Shown here in pieces: positions 25,372-35,151 of a DNA stretch of 35,262 nt. Made by a program: the position numbers and the translations under genes. Numbering within the stretch: the first letter of the stretch is position 1; each line of letters begins with the position of its first letter. The notes under the pieces are model-generated. The model worked only from the letters and a program-made list of their open reading frames with translations, had not been told where the DNA came from and did no database searches. Source of the stretch: Leptospira ognonensis. Its GTDB lineage: Bacteria > Spirochaetota > Leptospiria > Leptospirales > Leptospiraceae. The stretch lies in assembly GCF_004770745.1 (NCBI RefSeq), contig NZ_RQGD01000001.1, positions 1-35,262 of the forward strand, read 5' to 3'.

Positions 25372-28235
25372 TTTTTTTTCTTTTTGGCGGTTGCTTTCTG
25401 ATCCAAAACTTTTTCCTCTGCCAAAATTTTCTTTAGATACTGACCTGTAAAAGAATCCTTTACTTCAGCTACTTCTTCTGGAGTTCCTTTGGCGATGACC
25501 CTACCACCTCCATCTCCACCTTCGGGACCTATGTCTATGAGATAGTCCGCGGCCTTAATAACATCTAAGTTATGTTCAATGATGACCATTGAATTTCCTT
25601 TTTCTACCAAGACCTGTAATACTTGTAATAATTTTTCAATATCGTCGAAATGAAGGCCTGTGGTAGGTTCATCCAAAATGTATAAAGTTTTTCCTGTAGG
25701 ACGTTTCGAAAGTTCAGTCGAGAGTTTGATCCTTTGTGCCTCACCGCCCGAAAATGTCGTTGCCGCCTGTCCAAGTTTGATATAACCAAGTCCTACATCC
25801 ATAAGTGTTTCTAGCTTTCGCTTGAGAGAAGGTATCATTTCGAAAAACACGACTGCTTCCTCGACTGTCATCGCCAAAACATCTGAAATATTTTTACCTT
25901 TGTATTTTACTTCGAGCGTCTCTCGATTGTATCTTTTGCCTTTACAAACTTCGCATTCTACATAGATGTCTGGTAAAAAGTGCATTTCAATCTTTAATAT
26001 CCCGTCACCTTCACATTTCTCACACCTACCACCAGCCACATTAAAACTAAATCTACCAGGTCCATAGCCTCTAACCTTGGCATCTTCCAATCCGCTAAAA
26101 AGATCTCTTACGAAGGTAAACAAACCAGTGTATGTTGCAGGATTCGAACGTGGGGTCCTACCGATAGCTGATTGGTCGATATTGATCACTTTATCTAAAT
26201 GTTCCTTTCCCAATATCTTCTTGTGTTTTCCAGGAATGAGCTTGGAACCTTGGATGGAATTTGCCAGTTCTTTGTATAAGATTTCGTTGATGAGCGTTGA
26301 TTTCCCAGAACCAGATACACCTGTGATGACAGTCATGGTCCCAAGTGGAAGAGTCACATCCACGTTCTTTAGATTGTTATGCGTAGCTCCAATAATTTGT
26401 AAGTTTTTCCCGTTCCCGGCTCTTCGCGTTTCTGGCATAAAGATTCGCTTTGCTCCAGAGAGATATTTCCCTGTCACAGACTTCGGATTTTTTTTAATTT
26501 CGGTGGGAGTGCCAAAAGCAACGATTTCGCCGCCATGAACCCCAGCTCCTGGGCCCATATCGATGATATAATCAGCCTCTTCCATTGTTTCTTTATCATG
26601 TTCGACAACAAGCACCGTGTTTCCTAGATTGCGAAGTCCTTTGAGTGTCGTGACGAGTTTCGAATTGTCTCTTTGGTGGAGACCAATCGAAGGTTCATCT
26701 AATATGTACAGGACTCCCATCAAACGAGATCCAATTTGCGTAGCCAGGCGTATCCGCTGCATTTCACCTCCTGAAAGAGTACCAGCAGACCTACTTAGAT
26801 TCAAATAACCAACCCCTACATCATTTAGAAAATTTAATCTTTGTAATATTTCCTTGAGAATGGGCTTACTGATGATCTCATCTGCTCCGGTCCATTTGGA
26901 GGACTTTGTAAAATCAAGGGCTTTTGAAATGCTGTAACCTGTATATTCATCAATCCCAATCTGGTTTACCTTGACTGCGAGAGCTTCTGGTCTCAATCTT
27001 TTTCCCTTACAAACATCACAATCGTGATTGGTCATAAAAGTTTCGTACCATTGCCGCATGGAATCCGATTTGGTTTCCTTATAACGTCTTTTAAGATTGG
27101 GAATCACACCTTCAAAATTTTTAGAGAACTCATAATGAGAATTGGCACCACGAAAGTCATAATCAATCTGTATTGACTCGTCTCCATGCAAGATCACATC
27201 TTTAATTTTTCTTGGTAAATCTTTCCACGGAGTGTTTAGATTGAATTTTAATTTCTTAGAGATAGCGGTGACCGTTGCCATATACCAATAACTATTTGAT
27301 TTAGCACCTCCCCACGCTTCGATGCAACCATCAGCAAGGGAACTTTCTTCATCACTTACAAATAAATTTTCGTCAAACTCGAGTATGGCGCCGAGTCCAT
27401 CGCAGTTTTCGCAAGCGCCAAAGGGTGAGTTAAAAGAAAACAATCTTGGAGTGAGTTCGGGAATTGATACGTTATCACACTTAGGACAGGACAATTTTTG
27501 AGAATAGAGATGATCTTTTTCTCCGTCTTCAACGATAAGAATCCCCTCACCTGTTTTCAGTGCAGTTTCCACCGAATCGGCAAGTCTCGATTGAATTCCA
27601 CTTTTCATCACGATGCGATCGACGACTATATCGATGTTTGCTTTAAAATTTTTCTTTAAGGGGATCTCATCTTCAAGGGAGTAAATCTCTCCATTGACTC
27701 GAACTCTGTTGAAACCTTCTTTTTTATATCTTTCGAGTACTTCTTTATGTTCTCCCTTTTTGCCTTGGATGACGGGAGCCAAAATCTGAAGCTTTGTGCC
27801 TTCGGGAAATAAGTGAATGCGATCCGTGATTTGGTCTACTGAAAGAGATGTAATCGCTGTCCCGCATTTTGGACAATGCGGTTTACCAACTCTTGCATAT
27901 AATAGTCGCAAATAATCATAAATTTCCGTTACGGTTCCGACCGTTGAACGAGGGTTTCTGTGAGTTGTTTTCTGTTCTATCGAAATCGCTGGAGATAACC
28001 CTTCAATCAGGTCTACCTCAGGCTTTTCCATTTGTCCAAGAAACTGTCTCGCATAACTTGATAAAGATTCTACATAGCGGCGTTGCCCTTCTGCGTAAAT
28101 CGTATCGAATGCCAGGCTTGATTTCCCGGAACCCGAAAGTCCTGTTATCACAACCAGTTTATCTCTGGGTATGTCTATATTGATATTCTTGAGATTATGC
28201 TCACGGGCGCCGCGAATGCGAATGAAAGATTCCAC
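25368..28235 (-). CDS. uvrA: Excinuclease ABC subunit A
   Basis: Damage-recognition ATPase of nucleotide excision repair. 955 aa, full length. It begins at GTG 28235: an in-frame TAA lies just upstream, and the family start [15 protein letters not shown] follows at once. Seen: first Walker [10 protein letters not shown] (about 33), [24 protein letters not shown] zinc module (about 255-280), first signature [10 protein letters not shown] (about 488), second Walker [11 protein letters not shown] (about 638), CEKCEGDG and [10 protein letters not shown] zinc module (about 738-765), second signature [10 protein letters not shown] (about 828), and a Lys-rich tail. No clear ribosome site. It begins 10 bp from divergent sppA. 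No SOS box was recognised by eye. It functions with Mfd, encoded in the same window. Confidence 0.97.
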   Translation of the reverse strand: MESFIRIRGAREHNLKNINIDIPRDKLVVITGLSGSGKSSLAFDTIYAEGQRRYVESLSSYARQFLGQMEKPEVDLIEGLSPAISIEQKTTHRNPRSTVGTVTEIYDYLRLLYARVGKPHCPKCGTAITSLSVDQITDRIHLFPEGTKLQILAPVIQGKKGEHKEVLERYKKEGFNRVRVNGEIYSLEDEIPLKKNFKANIDIVVDRIVMKSGIQSRLADSVETALKTGEGILIVEDGEKDHLYSQKLSCPKCDNVSIPELTPRLFSFNSPFGACENCDGLGAILEFDENLFVSDEESSLADGCIEAWGGAKSNSYWYMATVTAISKKLKFNLNTPWKDLPRKIKDVILHGDESIQIDYDFRGANSHYEFSKNFEGVIPNLKRRYKETKSDSMRQWYETFMTNHDCDVCKGKRLRPEALAVKVNQIGIDEYTGYSISKALDFTKSSKWTGADEIISKPILKEILQRLNFLNDVGVGYLNLSRSAGTLSGGEMQRIRLATQIGSRLMGVLYILDEPSIGLHQRDNSKLVTTLKGLRNLGNTVLVVEHDKETMEEADYIIDMGPGAGVHGGEIVAFGTPTEIKKNPKSVTGKYLSGAKRIFMPETRRAGNGKNLQIIGATHNNLKNVDVTLPLGTMTVITGVSGSGKSTLINEILYKELANSIQGSKLIPGKHKKILGKEHLDKVINIDQSAIGRTPRSNPATYTGLFTFVRDLFSGLEDAKVRGYGPGRFSFNVAGGRCEKCEGDGILKIEMHFLPDIYVECEVCKGKRYNRETLEVKYKGKNISDVLAMTVEEAVVFFEMIPSLKRKLETLMDVGLGYIKLGQAATTFSGGEAQRIKLSTELSKRPTGKTLYILDEPTTGLHFDDIEKLLQVLQVLVEKGNSMVIIEHNLDVIKAADYLIDIGPEGGDGGGRVIAKGTPEEVAEVKDSFTGQYLKKILAEEKVLDQKATAKKKKK

Positions 28236-28245
28236 AACTTACACG

Positions 28246-29964
28246 ATGTTTTCCTCTTTCATTCTGAAAAGAATTTTAAGAGATGGGAAAGAGAGGATCT
28301 TACCTTTGTTGCGCATTCTATTTCAGATCATTTTTTTACCATTTCGCCTCCTATACTATTTTTACCTACGTCTAAGGGCAGTTTCCCTTCGAAAAAAAAC
28401 GATTTTGCACTGGGAATTTCCCTCCTATTTCGAAACATCCAATAAATCCTTTCTTGTTAGAAAGTTCCAAGGAAAGGCGGGCTCTGTGAGTCGGCTCGAG
28501 TTTCTTTTGAGCCTTCGCGCATTGCGAAAACCAACGCCGTTGCGGGTAGTAAAGATCTACCTCCCACCTCTCGAATGGTCTTTGGGAGATGTATGGGAAG
28601 TAGCAGAAGAACTTAAAATCTTAAGAAAAGTGCACCGGTTAGAAATCCACGGTTTCGCCAAAGAAGGTAGCCTTGGCACTCTCCTCCTCCTCTCGACTTG
28701 TTCTGAGGTTTTTGTCAATCGAGATGCCGAATTCCAAGTGATGTTACCTTCCGCAGAACCAACCTTTTACGGAGGATTTCTAAAGCATTGGGGTGTCGAG
28801 GTAGAATCCTATGCGAGTGGGCCTTTCAAATCCTTTGCGGAAAGTTTTACTCGTACAAGTTTCACAAAGGAAGCGAGATCCAATATTCAGTCTCTCATAG
28901 ATGCCTTGCAGACACAAATTTTGGATGCCTTAATCGGGGAACGCGGGATCAAAAAAGATTTTTTTTACTCACCCATTTTGACTAGTAAAAAGTTGATCGA
29001 AGCCGGATTTGCAAAATCGGAAATGACCGAAGATGAGTTTTTCAGCAAGGACGATGCCAGTGCTGAACCAGATGCCATCGAACTTTTTGAAAAACGAAGA
29101 GAGTTTCGTATTTTTTCAAAACGAAGACCGCTAATTTCCATTGTTCCGTTAGCTGGCGGTATCAGTGGAGGAAAATATGCTGGCAAAGATAGAGAGATGG
29201 GTAGCATTGAAGCTTATGCCAACATCGCACTTTTAAAAGAAATTAGCGAAGATAAATCAGTGAAGGCTGTCATCTTAGAAATCAACTCACCTGGTGGATC
29301 CGCATTTCACTCAGAACTGCTCTACCAAGAAATTAAAAAATTAAGGGAAGTTAAACCTGTCTTAGCTTTTTTTAAAGATACCGCAGCAAGCGGTGGTTAC
29401 TACATCGGTTCCGCAGCTGAATCGATTACAGCACTCCCGATCTGCATCACAGGCTCTATCGGTGCGGTTATGATACGGGCTAATTTAAAAAAATTATATA
29501 CCAAAGCGAAACTCACAAAAGAAAACATTGGTTTCTATCCTTTCCGAGATATCCTTTCTGAATACACACCCTTAAAAAAGGAATCGATCAAATATCTAAC
29601 CAGTGAAATCAAACGGGTAGAAGGTCAATTTTACGAGCGCGTAAAAGAAGGCAGAAACATGACAGACTCGGATCTTAAGTTACTCGGCAGCGGACGGGTC
29701 TATTTGCCAAGTACGGAAACGAAGGTCGTAGATAAAATAGGTGGACTGCTGGATACGATCGATCTTTTACAGAGTCGTTTCCCCAAGGATCGTTTTCTCT
29801 TTAGCTATGAATTGCCAGAATATAATTTTCGTTCTGAAATTCCACTTCTGGGGCGATTTGCAAAGGTACAGATTCCCGAACCGATGCGGCAAATTTTAGA
29901 TTTATTGGAACTGGATTGGTCGGGAAAAATCCTCTATCTTCTACCTTTCCAGATTTCAAAATAA
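28246..29964 (+). CDS. sppA: Signal peptide peptidase SppA-type (S49) membrane protease
   Basis: 572 aa from the ATG at 28246, a long two-domain (67K-type) member of peptidase family S49. An N-terminal membrane segment (about 20-40, rich in Phe, Leu and Tyr) is followed by two tandem crotonase-like domains. The catalytic Lys is in the first half (YASGPFKSFAESF, Lys195) and the catalytic Ser in the second (DTAASGGYYIGSAA, Ser382), with INSPGGSAFHSE and TGSIGAVMI around it. This is the normal split Lys/Ser dyad. It degrades membrane-embedded peptides in the envelope. Other in-frame starts at 28216 and 28222 would overlap uvrA, and none has a good ribosome site. It stops 2 bp before the convergent Sua5 stop. 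Confidence 0.9.
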   Translation: MFSSFILKRILRDGKERILPLLRILFQIIFLPFRLLYYFYLRLRAVSLRKKTILHWEFPSYFETSNKSFLVRKFQGKAGSVSRLEFLLSLRALRKPTPLRVVKIYLPPLEWSLGDVWEVAEELKILRKVHRLEIHGFAKEGSLGTLLLLSTCSEVFVNRDAEFQVMLPSAEPTFYGGFLKHWGVEVESYASGPFKSFAESFTRTSFTKEARSNIQSLIDALQTQILDALIGERGIKKDFFYSPILTSKKLIEAGFAKSEMTEDEFFSKDDASAEPDAIELFEKRREFRIFSKRRPLISIVPLAGGISGGKYAGKDREMGSIEAYANIALLKEISEDKSVKAVILEINSPGGSAFHSELLYQEIKKLREVKPVLAFFKDTAASGGYYIGSAAESITALPICITGSIGAVMIRANLKKLYTKAKLTKENIGFYPFRDILSEYTPLKKESIKYLTSEIKRVEGQFYERVKEGRNMTDSDLKLLGSGRVYLPSTETKVVDKIGGLLDTIDLLQSRFPKDRFLFSYELPEYNFRSEIPLLGRFAKVQIPEPMRQILDLLELDWSGKILYLLPFQISK

Positions 29965-29966
29965 AG

Positions 29967-30923
29967 TCAATTTTTGCTCTCTGCCTTGGACAGTCTGTTC
30001 ATGAGCGCCTCAAAATCTTCATCTGCTATTGGCTCCTGACAATAGCAGAAAGTTCTCCCTGCTTTGTCTGCATCAGTGAAAAAAGAATATAAAAACTTCA
30101 TATACTCTCTATTATTTGCAACATTCTTATCGAAACTTCTTTTCGAATCAATGTGAAATCCGATAAAAGCCGAAACATCGTCATTTTGTTTCACTTCCCA
30201 AAGGGATCGAAACTCCTTTTCGTTTAAGACCATGACCTTTGCCTCCGGAGAATAGTGGCGATACTTCGTACCTGGGCTTCTCACGACTTTTTCTGTTTGT
30301 AGATCCGAAACGTCAGTTAACATGGGTAATACGCCAGCTAAATCCTTCTTCGAGATCTGACCTGGTCTCAATAGTATTGGAATCTCACGGGATAAATCGA
30401 CCACAGTTGATTCGATTCCTATCACAGGTTCTGTAGATTGTAAAATTCCATCCACTTTGCCCATAAAATAAGTGATTACGTCGCTCTCTCTCGTATAGGA
30501 AGGCTTCCCTGAGGGGTTGGCAGAGGGCGCAGAGATCGGAACACCCGCGGCTCTAATTAGATCTAGGCATCCTGTGTGAGAAGGGATGCGAACAGCTAAT
30601 GTATCCAATCCCAAAGTAAAAATGGATTCTGATTTTTTACGCAAAACAAGTGTCAGTGGACCTGGCGAAAAGTGATTCAGTAAGCGGATGGCGACATCCG
30701 ACAGAAAACAATACTCCTCAATTTGTTCCAAAGAATCAAAATGAGCAATGAGTGGATTGTCTAAGGGGCGATTTTTTATCTGATAGATTCTTCTGCAGGC
30801 TTCGAAATTGGTGCTATCGGCTCCAATTCCATACACAGTCTCGGTTGGAAAGACGACAATCCCACCCTTTGCAAGGATACGACCAAGAATGGCAGTATCA
30901 TCCGTAACAAGGGTGGAGTCCAT
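29967..30923 (-). CDS. sua5: L-threonylcarbamoyladenylate synthase (Sua5 type)
   Basis: Makes threonylcarbamoyl-AMP from threonine, bicarbonate and ATP for the t6A tRNA modification. 318 aa: an N-terminal YrdC domain (about 1-205) with FPTETVYGIGADS, IYQIKNRPLDNPLI, SPGPLTLVL, AVRIPSH, SAPSANPSGKPS and ESTVVDLS, then a linker (VRSPGTKYRHYSPEAKV) and a C-terminal Sua5 domain (about 220-310). The extra domain separates it from short TsaC forms. It begins 7 bp after the GH18 gene on the same strand. The last residues (ALMNRLSKAES) match the usual Sua5 end. Confidence 0.93.
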   Translation of the reverse strand: MDSTLVTDDTAILGRILAKGGIVVFPTETVYGIGADSTNFEACRRIYQIKNRPLDNPLIAHFDSLEQIEEYCFLSDVAIRLLNHFSPGPLTLVLRKKSESIFTLGLDTLAVRIPSHTGCLDLIRAAGVPISAPSANPSGKPSYTRESDVITYFMGKVDGILQSTEPVIGIESTVVDLSREIPILLRPGQISKKDLAGVLPMLTDVSDLQTEKVVRSPGTKYRHYSPEAKVMVLNEKEFRSLWEVKQNDDVSAFIGFHIDSKRSFDKNVANNREYMKFLYSFFTDADKAGRTFCYCQEPIADEDFEALMNRLSKAESKN

Positions 30924-30930
30924 AAAAACG

Positions 30931-32508
30931 TTAGAGCTGTTTTTTAGACGTTTTGTCTTTTGTTTTGGAGAGTTTCACTGGTTCATCTACAGGAGGTTTC
31001 GGAGTCGGATTCATCATTTCATTGAGTTCCTCTTCGGATACTTTTGCAACTGGCGGAACTTTGCCCTGTACAAGAAGGCTTAAGTAATCATTGATCTCTG
31101 GATCATTATCTGTAACAAGTTGCCAAAAAGAAAAACCGCCTAAATCATATTTGCGCAGTAGGTTCATTTTTTCTTCAAAAGCCTTTCGGTTCATGTAAAA
31201 TGCTACACGGTCGCAACCACCACTCGAATACCATAATGATGGGTCTTCGTAGGCTCTGTTTTTATGTATGTCGCTGAACTTGGAAAGATTTCTCCAATTC
31301 GCAACTTTGTTTTCTTGCGCAATGATTTGATTGATATCCGTTGGTTGGTGTTTTTTATGGGCACCTGCGCGTATCCTTTGAGCGTCAGAATGATAGACTG
31401 CTTTTGCGGAGGCTTTGCAATTGAGTGCCCAGTCATAACCATAAGTAGGAATCGCCATATAAAGCTTCGCCGTCGGAACTCTTTTTTTAGCATACGCGAT
31501 GATATCTTTGAGCCACACATTAGGTGCTTGAGGTCCAGGTCCTGGATTATGATATTTTCTTGGGTGCAGTTCGTACGCCATGATTTTTACTCGATCGGCA
31601 TGTTTGGCTAAAAATGCATAATCATGAGTCGTCGGTCCTCTCCAATTTTCCCTAAAATCCAGAACAATCGGTTTTGATAAGCCACGACATGCAAGTTCTT
31701 TCCCTTTTTTTTCACTTGGAGTTTTTGGGTGCACGGCCACAGAAATCAGTCTACCTTTCTTGTGAATTTCCTTAGCAAGAAGCGCAAAAAATTCTTCAAA
31801 TTTTTCTTTTTTATCGCAGCTCATGCCTTCATAATCGATGTCAATTCCATCATAACCGTAAGTCATCACTTCATTCACGATGATTTGGATGTGTTTGTCA
31901 CGGATGTCAGTCCTGCCTCCCATCCCGATATCCTCTTGGATTTTTTCTTTGGGATTTTCCCAGCGAAAGATGGTCGGGATGATTTTTACCTTTGGATTGA
32001 GAGCCCGAAGCTCGGCTACTCGTTCTTTTCTTGCTGTTTGCGACCAAGTAGAGATCAGTTCGCCGTTGTTAGAGAGCCCGCCACGCAACGTGTAGATGAA
32101 AGGATGGATTTCATTATAGAGATGAACGGTTTTTTTCATCGCCGTCCAGTCAGTGGACCAGGCGGAGGCACGAAAGGAAACGGCCTCATCGGCTACAAAT
32201 TCCGGTGCTGCGATCGAATCTTCCATCACAGATTTGGCTTCTTCCTTCGGAGAAGTCTCCTCTGTTTTTTCAGGAATTTTCATTTCAGGTGTTTCTGAGG
32301 TGACTGCTTCTACCGTTTGTCCAACGGAAGAGGAAACATTTTTTAAGGAAACGACTTCACCGTCTTTTCCCATAAGATTCATTCCTAAATAAAAGGAAAA
32401 TGCAGACAAAAAAACCCAGGAGGCAAAGAGAAAGGTATACTTTGTACCCGCAGATAGACTCTTTTTGGGACTTGGGGTTGAATTTGGATCAGGTTGTATT
32501 TCGGACAT
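30931..32508 (-). CDS. Membrane-anchored GH18-family glycoside hydrolase-like protein
   Basis: 525 aa. A short cytoplasmic N-terminus, one membrane segment (24-46) and a Glu/Pro/Ser-rich stalk (50-110) precede a GH18 barrel (about 112-480). The catalytic DxxDxDxE motif is intact (YDGIDIDYE: Asp220, Asp223, Asp225, Glu227), as are MAYELHP and the closing GGFSFWQL. This subgroup resembles YaaH/SleL-like peptidoglycan- or chitin-acting enzymes rather than secreted chitinases, so cell-wall N-acetylglucosamine linkages are a plausible substrate (inference). The tail is Lys/Pro-rich. It faces the periplasm, is followed 7 bp later by sua5, and is divergent from yhhQ across the largest gap in the window. 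Confidence 0.88.
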   Translation of the reverse strand: MSEIQPDPNSTPSPKKSLSAGTKYTFLFASWVFLSAFSFYLGMNLMGKDGEVVSLKNVSSSVGQTVEAVTSETPEMKIPEKTEETSPKEEAKSVMEDSIAAPEFVADEAVSFRASAWSTDWTAMKKTVHLYNEIHPFIYTLRGGLSNNGELISTWSQTARKERVAELRALNPKVKIIPTIFRWENPKEKIQEDIGMGGRTDIRDKHIQIIVNEVMTYGYDGIDIDYEGMSCDKKEKFEEFFALLAKEIHKKGRLISVAVHPKTPSEKKGKELACRGLSKPIVLDFRENWRGPTTHDYAFLAKHADRVKIMAYELHPRKYHNPGPGPQAPNVWLKDIIAYAKKRVPTAKLYMAIPTYGYDWALNCKASAKAVYHSDAQRIRAGAHKKHQPTDINQIIAQENKVANWRNLSKFSDIHKNRAYEDPSLWYSSGGCDRVAFYMNRKAFEEKMNLLRKYDLGGFSFWQLVTDNDPEINDYLSLLVQGKVPPVAKVSEEELNEMMNPTPKPPVDEPVKLSKTKDKTSKKQL

Positions 32509-32661
32509 AAATTTGTTCTTACTTATTCTATCGTGTATTTAAAAAAAAGAGTAGAGAAGAAAATCAATCTACAGTTTCAATCTTTGTGTATCCATGTTTT
32601 TTAATTCGTCTTTCCCTCCTAGTCTAAAAAATAATACCAAACTTTGACATAAAAATAACAT
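32509..32661. other. Largest intergenic gap, divergent promoter region
   Basis: 153 bp between the divergent GH18 and yhhQ genes; it should hold promoters for both. It is AT-rich with a run of eight A near 32540 and TTGACA at 32644-32649. The TTGACA is only 12 bp from the yhhQ ATG, too close to act as its -35. I see no preQ1-type riboswitch, no stable hairpin and no good ribosome site for yhhQ. Confidence 0.5.
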
Positions 32662-33372
32662 ATGAATCACTTAAACCAAAAACCGGTCATCTTGTATGCA
32701 GTTCTTTTAAGCCTATTTCTTACCTTTCTGCTCATGGCAGAACTTACCGGTAGTAAATTATTTTCTGCCTTTGGCTTCACTATGACGATGGGTGTGATTC
32801 CCTTTCCTATCACCTTCATCATCACAGATCTGTTAAATGAATATTTTGGAAGAAAAGTTGTTAGAGCGACCACACTTCTCGGTATGCTCATGATCGCCCT
32901 TGCCTATGTCTTGATCGTCATTGACATACAAATCCCCGCAGGTCCAAACTCACCCATTGACGATCATTCCTTCAATACGGTTTTTGCAAATTCAGGACTT
33001 GTGATTATAGGCTCCATCATAGCGTATCTGATTGGGCAATTCATCGACATACAAGTGTTTCACTACCTCCGCAAGAAAACCGCTGGCAAACATATTTGGT
33101 TACGAGCGACTGGCTCGACCATTTTATCGCAATTGATTGATTCCTATGTTGTTATTTTCATTGTATTGTGGAGCTCACACACTCCAAGCTCGATGGTCGA
33201 AATTTCAAATACCAATTTCCTTTACAAACTAGCCGTCGCGATTCTGATCACTCCTCTTCTCTATGCCGTCCACATTTATATTGATAGATACTTGGGAGAA
33301 AATCTAAAGTCAGAAATGATGAAAACAGCCATGGAAGAAAAAGGTCTCGAACCAACGATTCAAGCAGGTTAA
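32662..33372 (+). CDS. yhhQ: Queuosine precursor transporter, YhhQ/VUT family
   Basis: 236 aa inner-membrane transporter, about six hydrophobic helices, that by family imports queuine-precursor bases (preQ0/preQ1) for tRNA modification. Family marks: LMAELTGSKLF, ITFIITDLLNEYFGRKVVRA, IGQFIDIQVFHYLRKKT and LRATGSTILSQLIDSYVV. A cytoplasmic C-terminal tail (KTAMEEKGLEPTIQAG) follows the last helix. No ribosome site precedes the ATG. The GDPD gene starts 1 bp after its stop codon, so the two share a transcript. Confidence 0.93.
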   Translation: MNHLNQKPVILYAVLLSLFLTFLLMAELTGSKLFSAFGFTMTMGVIPFPITFIITDLLNEYFGRKVVRATTLLGMLMIALAYVLIVIDIQIPAGPNSPIDDHSFNTVFANSGLVIIGSIIAYLIGQFIDIQVFHYLRKKTAGKHIWLRATGSTILSQLIDSYVVIFIVLWSSHTPSSMVEISNTNFLYKLAVAILITPLLYAVHIYIDRYLGENLKSEMMKTAMEEKGLEPTIQAG

Positions 33373-33373
33373 A

Positions 33374-34144
33374 ATGGAAAAGCCGAGAAAAGCCGATTTA
33401 ATCAGCATCTTAGGTTCTCAATTTGTAAATATGGGACACAGGGGAATCAGAGGTCTTGCCCCTGAAAATACGTTAGCCTCCTTTCGAATGGCACATTCTG
33501 CCACACGTTTTTTTGAACTCGATACCATGTTATGTGGAACGGGTGAACTAGTCGTCATTCACGATGAAACCATTGATAGGACCACCACTGGCAAAGGACA
33601 AGTCTCAGAACTCTCCCTGACCGAAATTCAAAGCTTTGATGCAGGGTCTTTTTTTTCCAAAAACTTTCAAAAGGAAAAAATACCCACATTACGAGAAGTC
33701 TTCACGGAACTGCCCGAAAACTCCTTCTTTGATGTTGAAGTCAAGTCCTTCGGTTTTGAAGCGGATAGGCTCAGATTGGCAAAGGCTTTAGTCGCTCTGA
33801 TCGATGAATTACAGATGGAATCTCGAGTTTTTATCTCTTCCTTTGACGCCTATCTTTTGCAGAAAGTTAAATTAGAGAATCCTAAACTGTTACGTGGTCA
33901 GTTGTTAGATATGACTTGGGATAAAAAGGAATGGAATTTATCGCAGCCCGACCTTATTTTACCAAACTTTAAATCAATCACAAAACACTGGTTGGATGAC
34001 CTAAAAGCCAATCAGTATCTCATTATCCCCTACACAGTCAATGAGGAGAAGGATTGGGAGCATTTGATAAAACTCGGAGTGGACGGCCTCATTACAGACC
34101 GTCCAGATTTATTAAAAAAATACTTAGAAAATGTTTCCCCTTAA
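33374..34144 (+). CDS. Glycerophosphodiester phosphodiesterase family protein
   Basis: 256 aa, a complete GDPD barrel that would hydrolyse glycerophosphodiesters to glycerol-3-phosphate and an alcohol. Key residues seen: His22-Arg23 (GHRG), Glu48 and Asp50 (FFELDTM), His63 (IHDETIDRTTTGKG), Glu122 (FFDVEVKS), and a closing VDGLITDRPDLL. It lacks a signal peptide, so it should act in the cytoplasm (UgpQ-like rather than periplasmic GlpQ-like). The ATG follows the yhhQ stop by one base and uses an AGGT site in the yhhQ end. The stop codon shares TTAA with the opposing gene's stop. Confidence 0.93.
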   Translation: MEKPRKADLISILGSQFVNMGHRGIRGLAPENTLASFRMAHSATRFFELDTMLCGTGELVVIHDETIDRTTTGKGQVSELSLTEIQSFDAGSFFSKNFQKEKIPTLREVFTELPENSFFDVEVKSFGFEADRLRLAKALVALIDELQMESRVFISSFDAYLLQKVKLENPKLLRGQLLDMTWDKKEWNLSQPDLILPNFKSITKHWLDDLKANQYLIIPYTVNEEKDWEHLIKLGVDGLITDRPDLLKKYLENVSP

Positions 34145-35049
34145 AAGGAGACTCCACCAGAAAAAACAAGTTCTAAAAATCCAAAGTTTTGAGAAGCGCG
34201 ATTCGAGCCACCCGATGTGTAGATATCAAATAGATCGATATAGCCACCTTTTCCACCTAACTCTATGAAGTAGGTTCTTGTAAAATCATAGCGAGTAGCA
34301 ACATAGCCTGACACGCCATAACCGGAAAGGTGGAAGTTATTGTTCTGTCCTTTTCCCATAACACGGACGTCACTCCGACAAACAACGGCGCCACCTCCAA
34401 TAGATGATAACAAGCTGATCCCACTCTGCCCGTCGGAGGCAGTCCATAAAGGCGTAGCCCATCCCAAATCAGCAAAAAGAAAATTCAGACCGTCTGTATG
34501 CTCAAATTTTAAAATATCGGGTGTCAATGCTATCGTTTGCTCACCGCCATGGTAGCCAGCCATCTCTTGGAGATGGTTCGGAAATAAATAAATAAAAACA
34601 AGCGCTTCGACAGAAGGTGCCAGAAGATTTTTTTGCAATACCAAAGGATCAATGTAGCCAGAGTAGTTTACTGTTTGGCCTTGGGTAACAACGTACTTCA
34701 TGTGATCTTGGCCAAAATTTACAAAGATATGGTCTGTAAAAAAATAAGTAAATTTGAAATTATATTGGGGAATCTCAAATTTGGAAGGGTTTAAATAGAC
34801 TTCTGGCTTAAACGATTCTGGTTTGTCTTTTGCATCCACCGATTTTAGCGTATAACGGTAACCAGGTCCTCGAAAATTGATATCACTTTGTGTATAGGAG
34901 GATCGATTGTAGCCCCATTGAAAATTCCATCTACCCTTCCTGTCATTGACAGTCAATGGCTGTTCCAATTTGTTCGCTGATTCTTCGCCATGTAAATTGA
35001 AAAAAAAGGGTAAATAGGTTAACGATACTAAAATAAATAGATATTTCAT
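34141..35049 (-). CDS. Predicted outer-membrane beta-barrel protein
   Basis: 302 aa from the ATG at 35049, which opens a signal peptide (MKYLFILVSLTYLPFFF...); a TTG four codons upstream is also open. The mature sequence has alternating aromatic and polar strands (WNFQWGYNRSSY, YNFKFTYFFTDHIFVNFG, GYVATRYDFTRTYFIELGGKGGY) with Gly-rich turns. It ends in LVFSGGVSF, with the C-terminal Phe typical of barrel insertion signals. I do not recognise a named family. No clear ribosome site or promoter is seen upstream. Confidence 0.7.
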   Translation of the reverse strand: MKYLFILVSLTYLPFFFNLHGEESANKLEQPLTVNDRKGRWNFQWGYNRSSYTQSDINFRGPGYRYTLKSVDAKDKPESFKPEVYLNPSKFEIPQYNFKFTYFFTDHIFVNFGQDHMKYVVTQGQTVNYSGYIDPLVLQKNLLAPSVEALVFIYLFPNHLQEMAGYHGGEQTIALTPDILKFEHTDGLNFLFADLGWATPLWTASDGQSGISLLSSIGGGAVVCRSDVRVMGKGQNNNFHLSGYGVSGYVATRYDFTRTYFIELGGKGGYIDLFDIYTSGGSNRASQNFGFLELVFSGGVSF

Positions 35050-35151
35050 CAATGCGTGCAAATTGTCACCATCCCCTCGTTTTTTCCAGATTCTGAATTT
35101 CCACTTTCTAAGAATACATTAATTTCGGCCGCGTTTGAAATTTCGATTCTC

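Noticed and set aside
26077..26538. 153-codon plus-strand open frame inside uvrA
   Set aside because: Antisense to highly conserved uvrA motifs; no ribosome site or domain.
31729..32298. 189-codon open frame on the plus strand inside the GH18 gene
   Set aside because: Antisense shadow of a well-supported gene; its composition (Phe/His runs) does not look like a protein.
32611..32624. Strong Shine-Dalgarno-like AGGAGGG on the minus strand upstream of the GH18 gene
   Set aside because: No start codon at useful spacing; the nearest ATG opens only eight codons.
32644..32649. TTGACA as the -35 of yhhQ
   Set aside because: It lies only 12 bp from the ATG and no -10 follows at proper spacing before the gene.
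32509..32661. preQ1 riboswitch before the queuosine-precursor transporter
   Set aside because: I searched the gap by eye for a C-rich hairpin with an A-rich tail and ribosome-site pairing and saw none.
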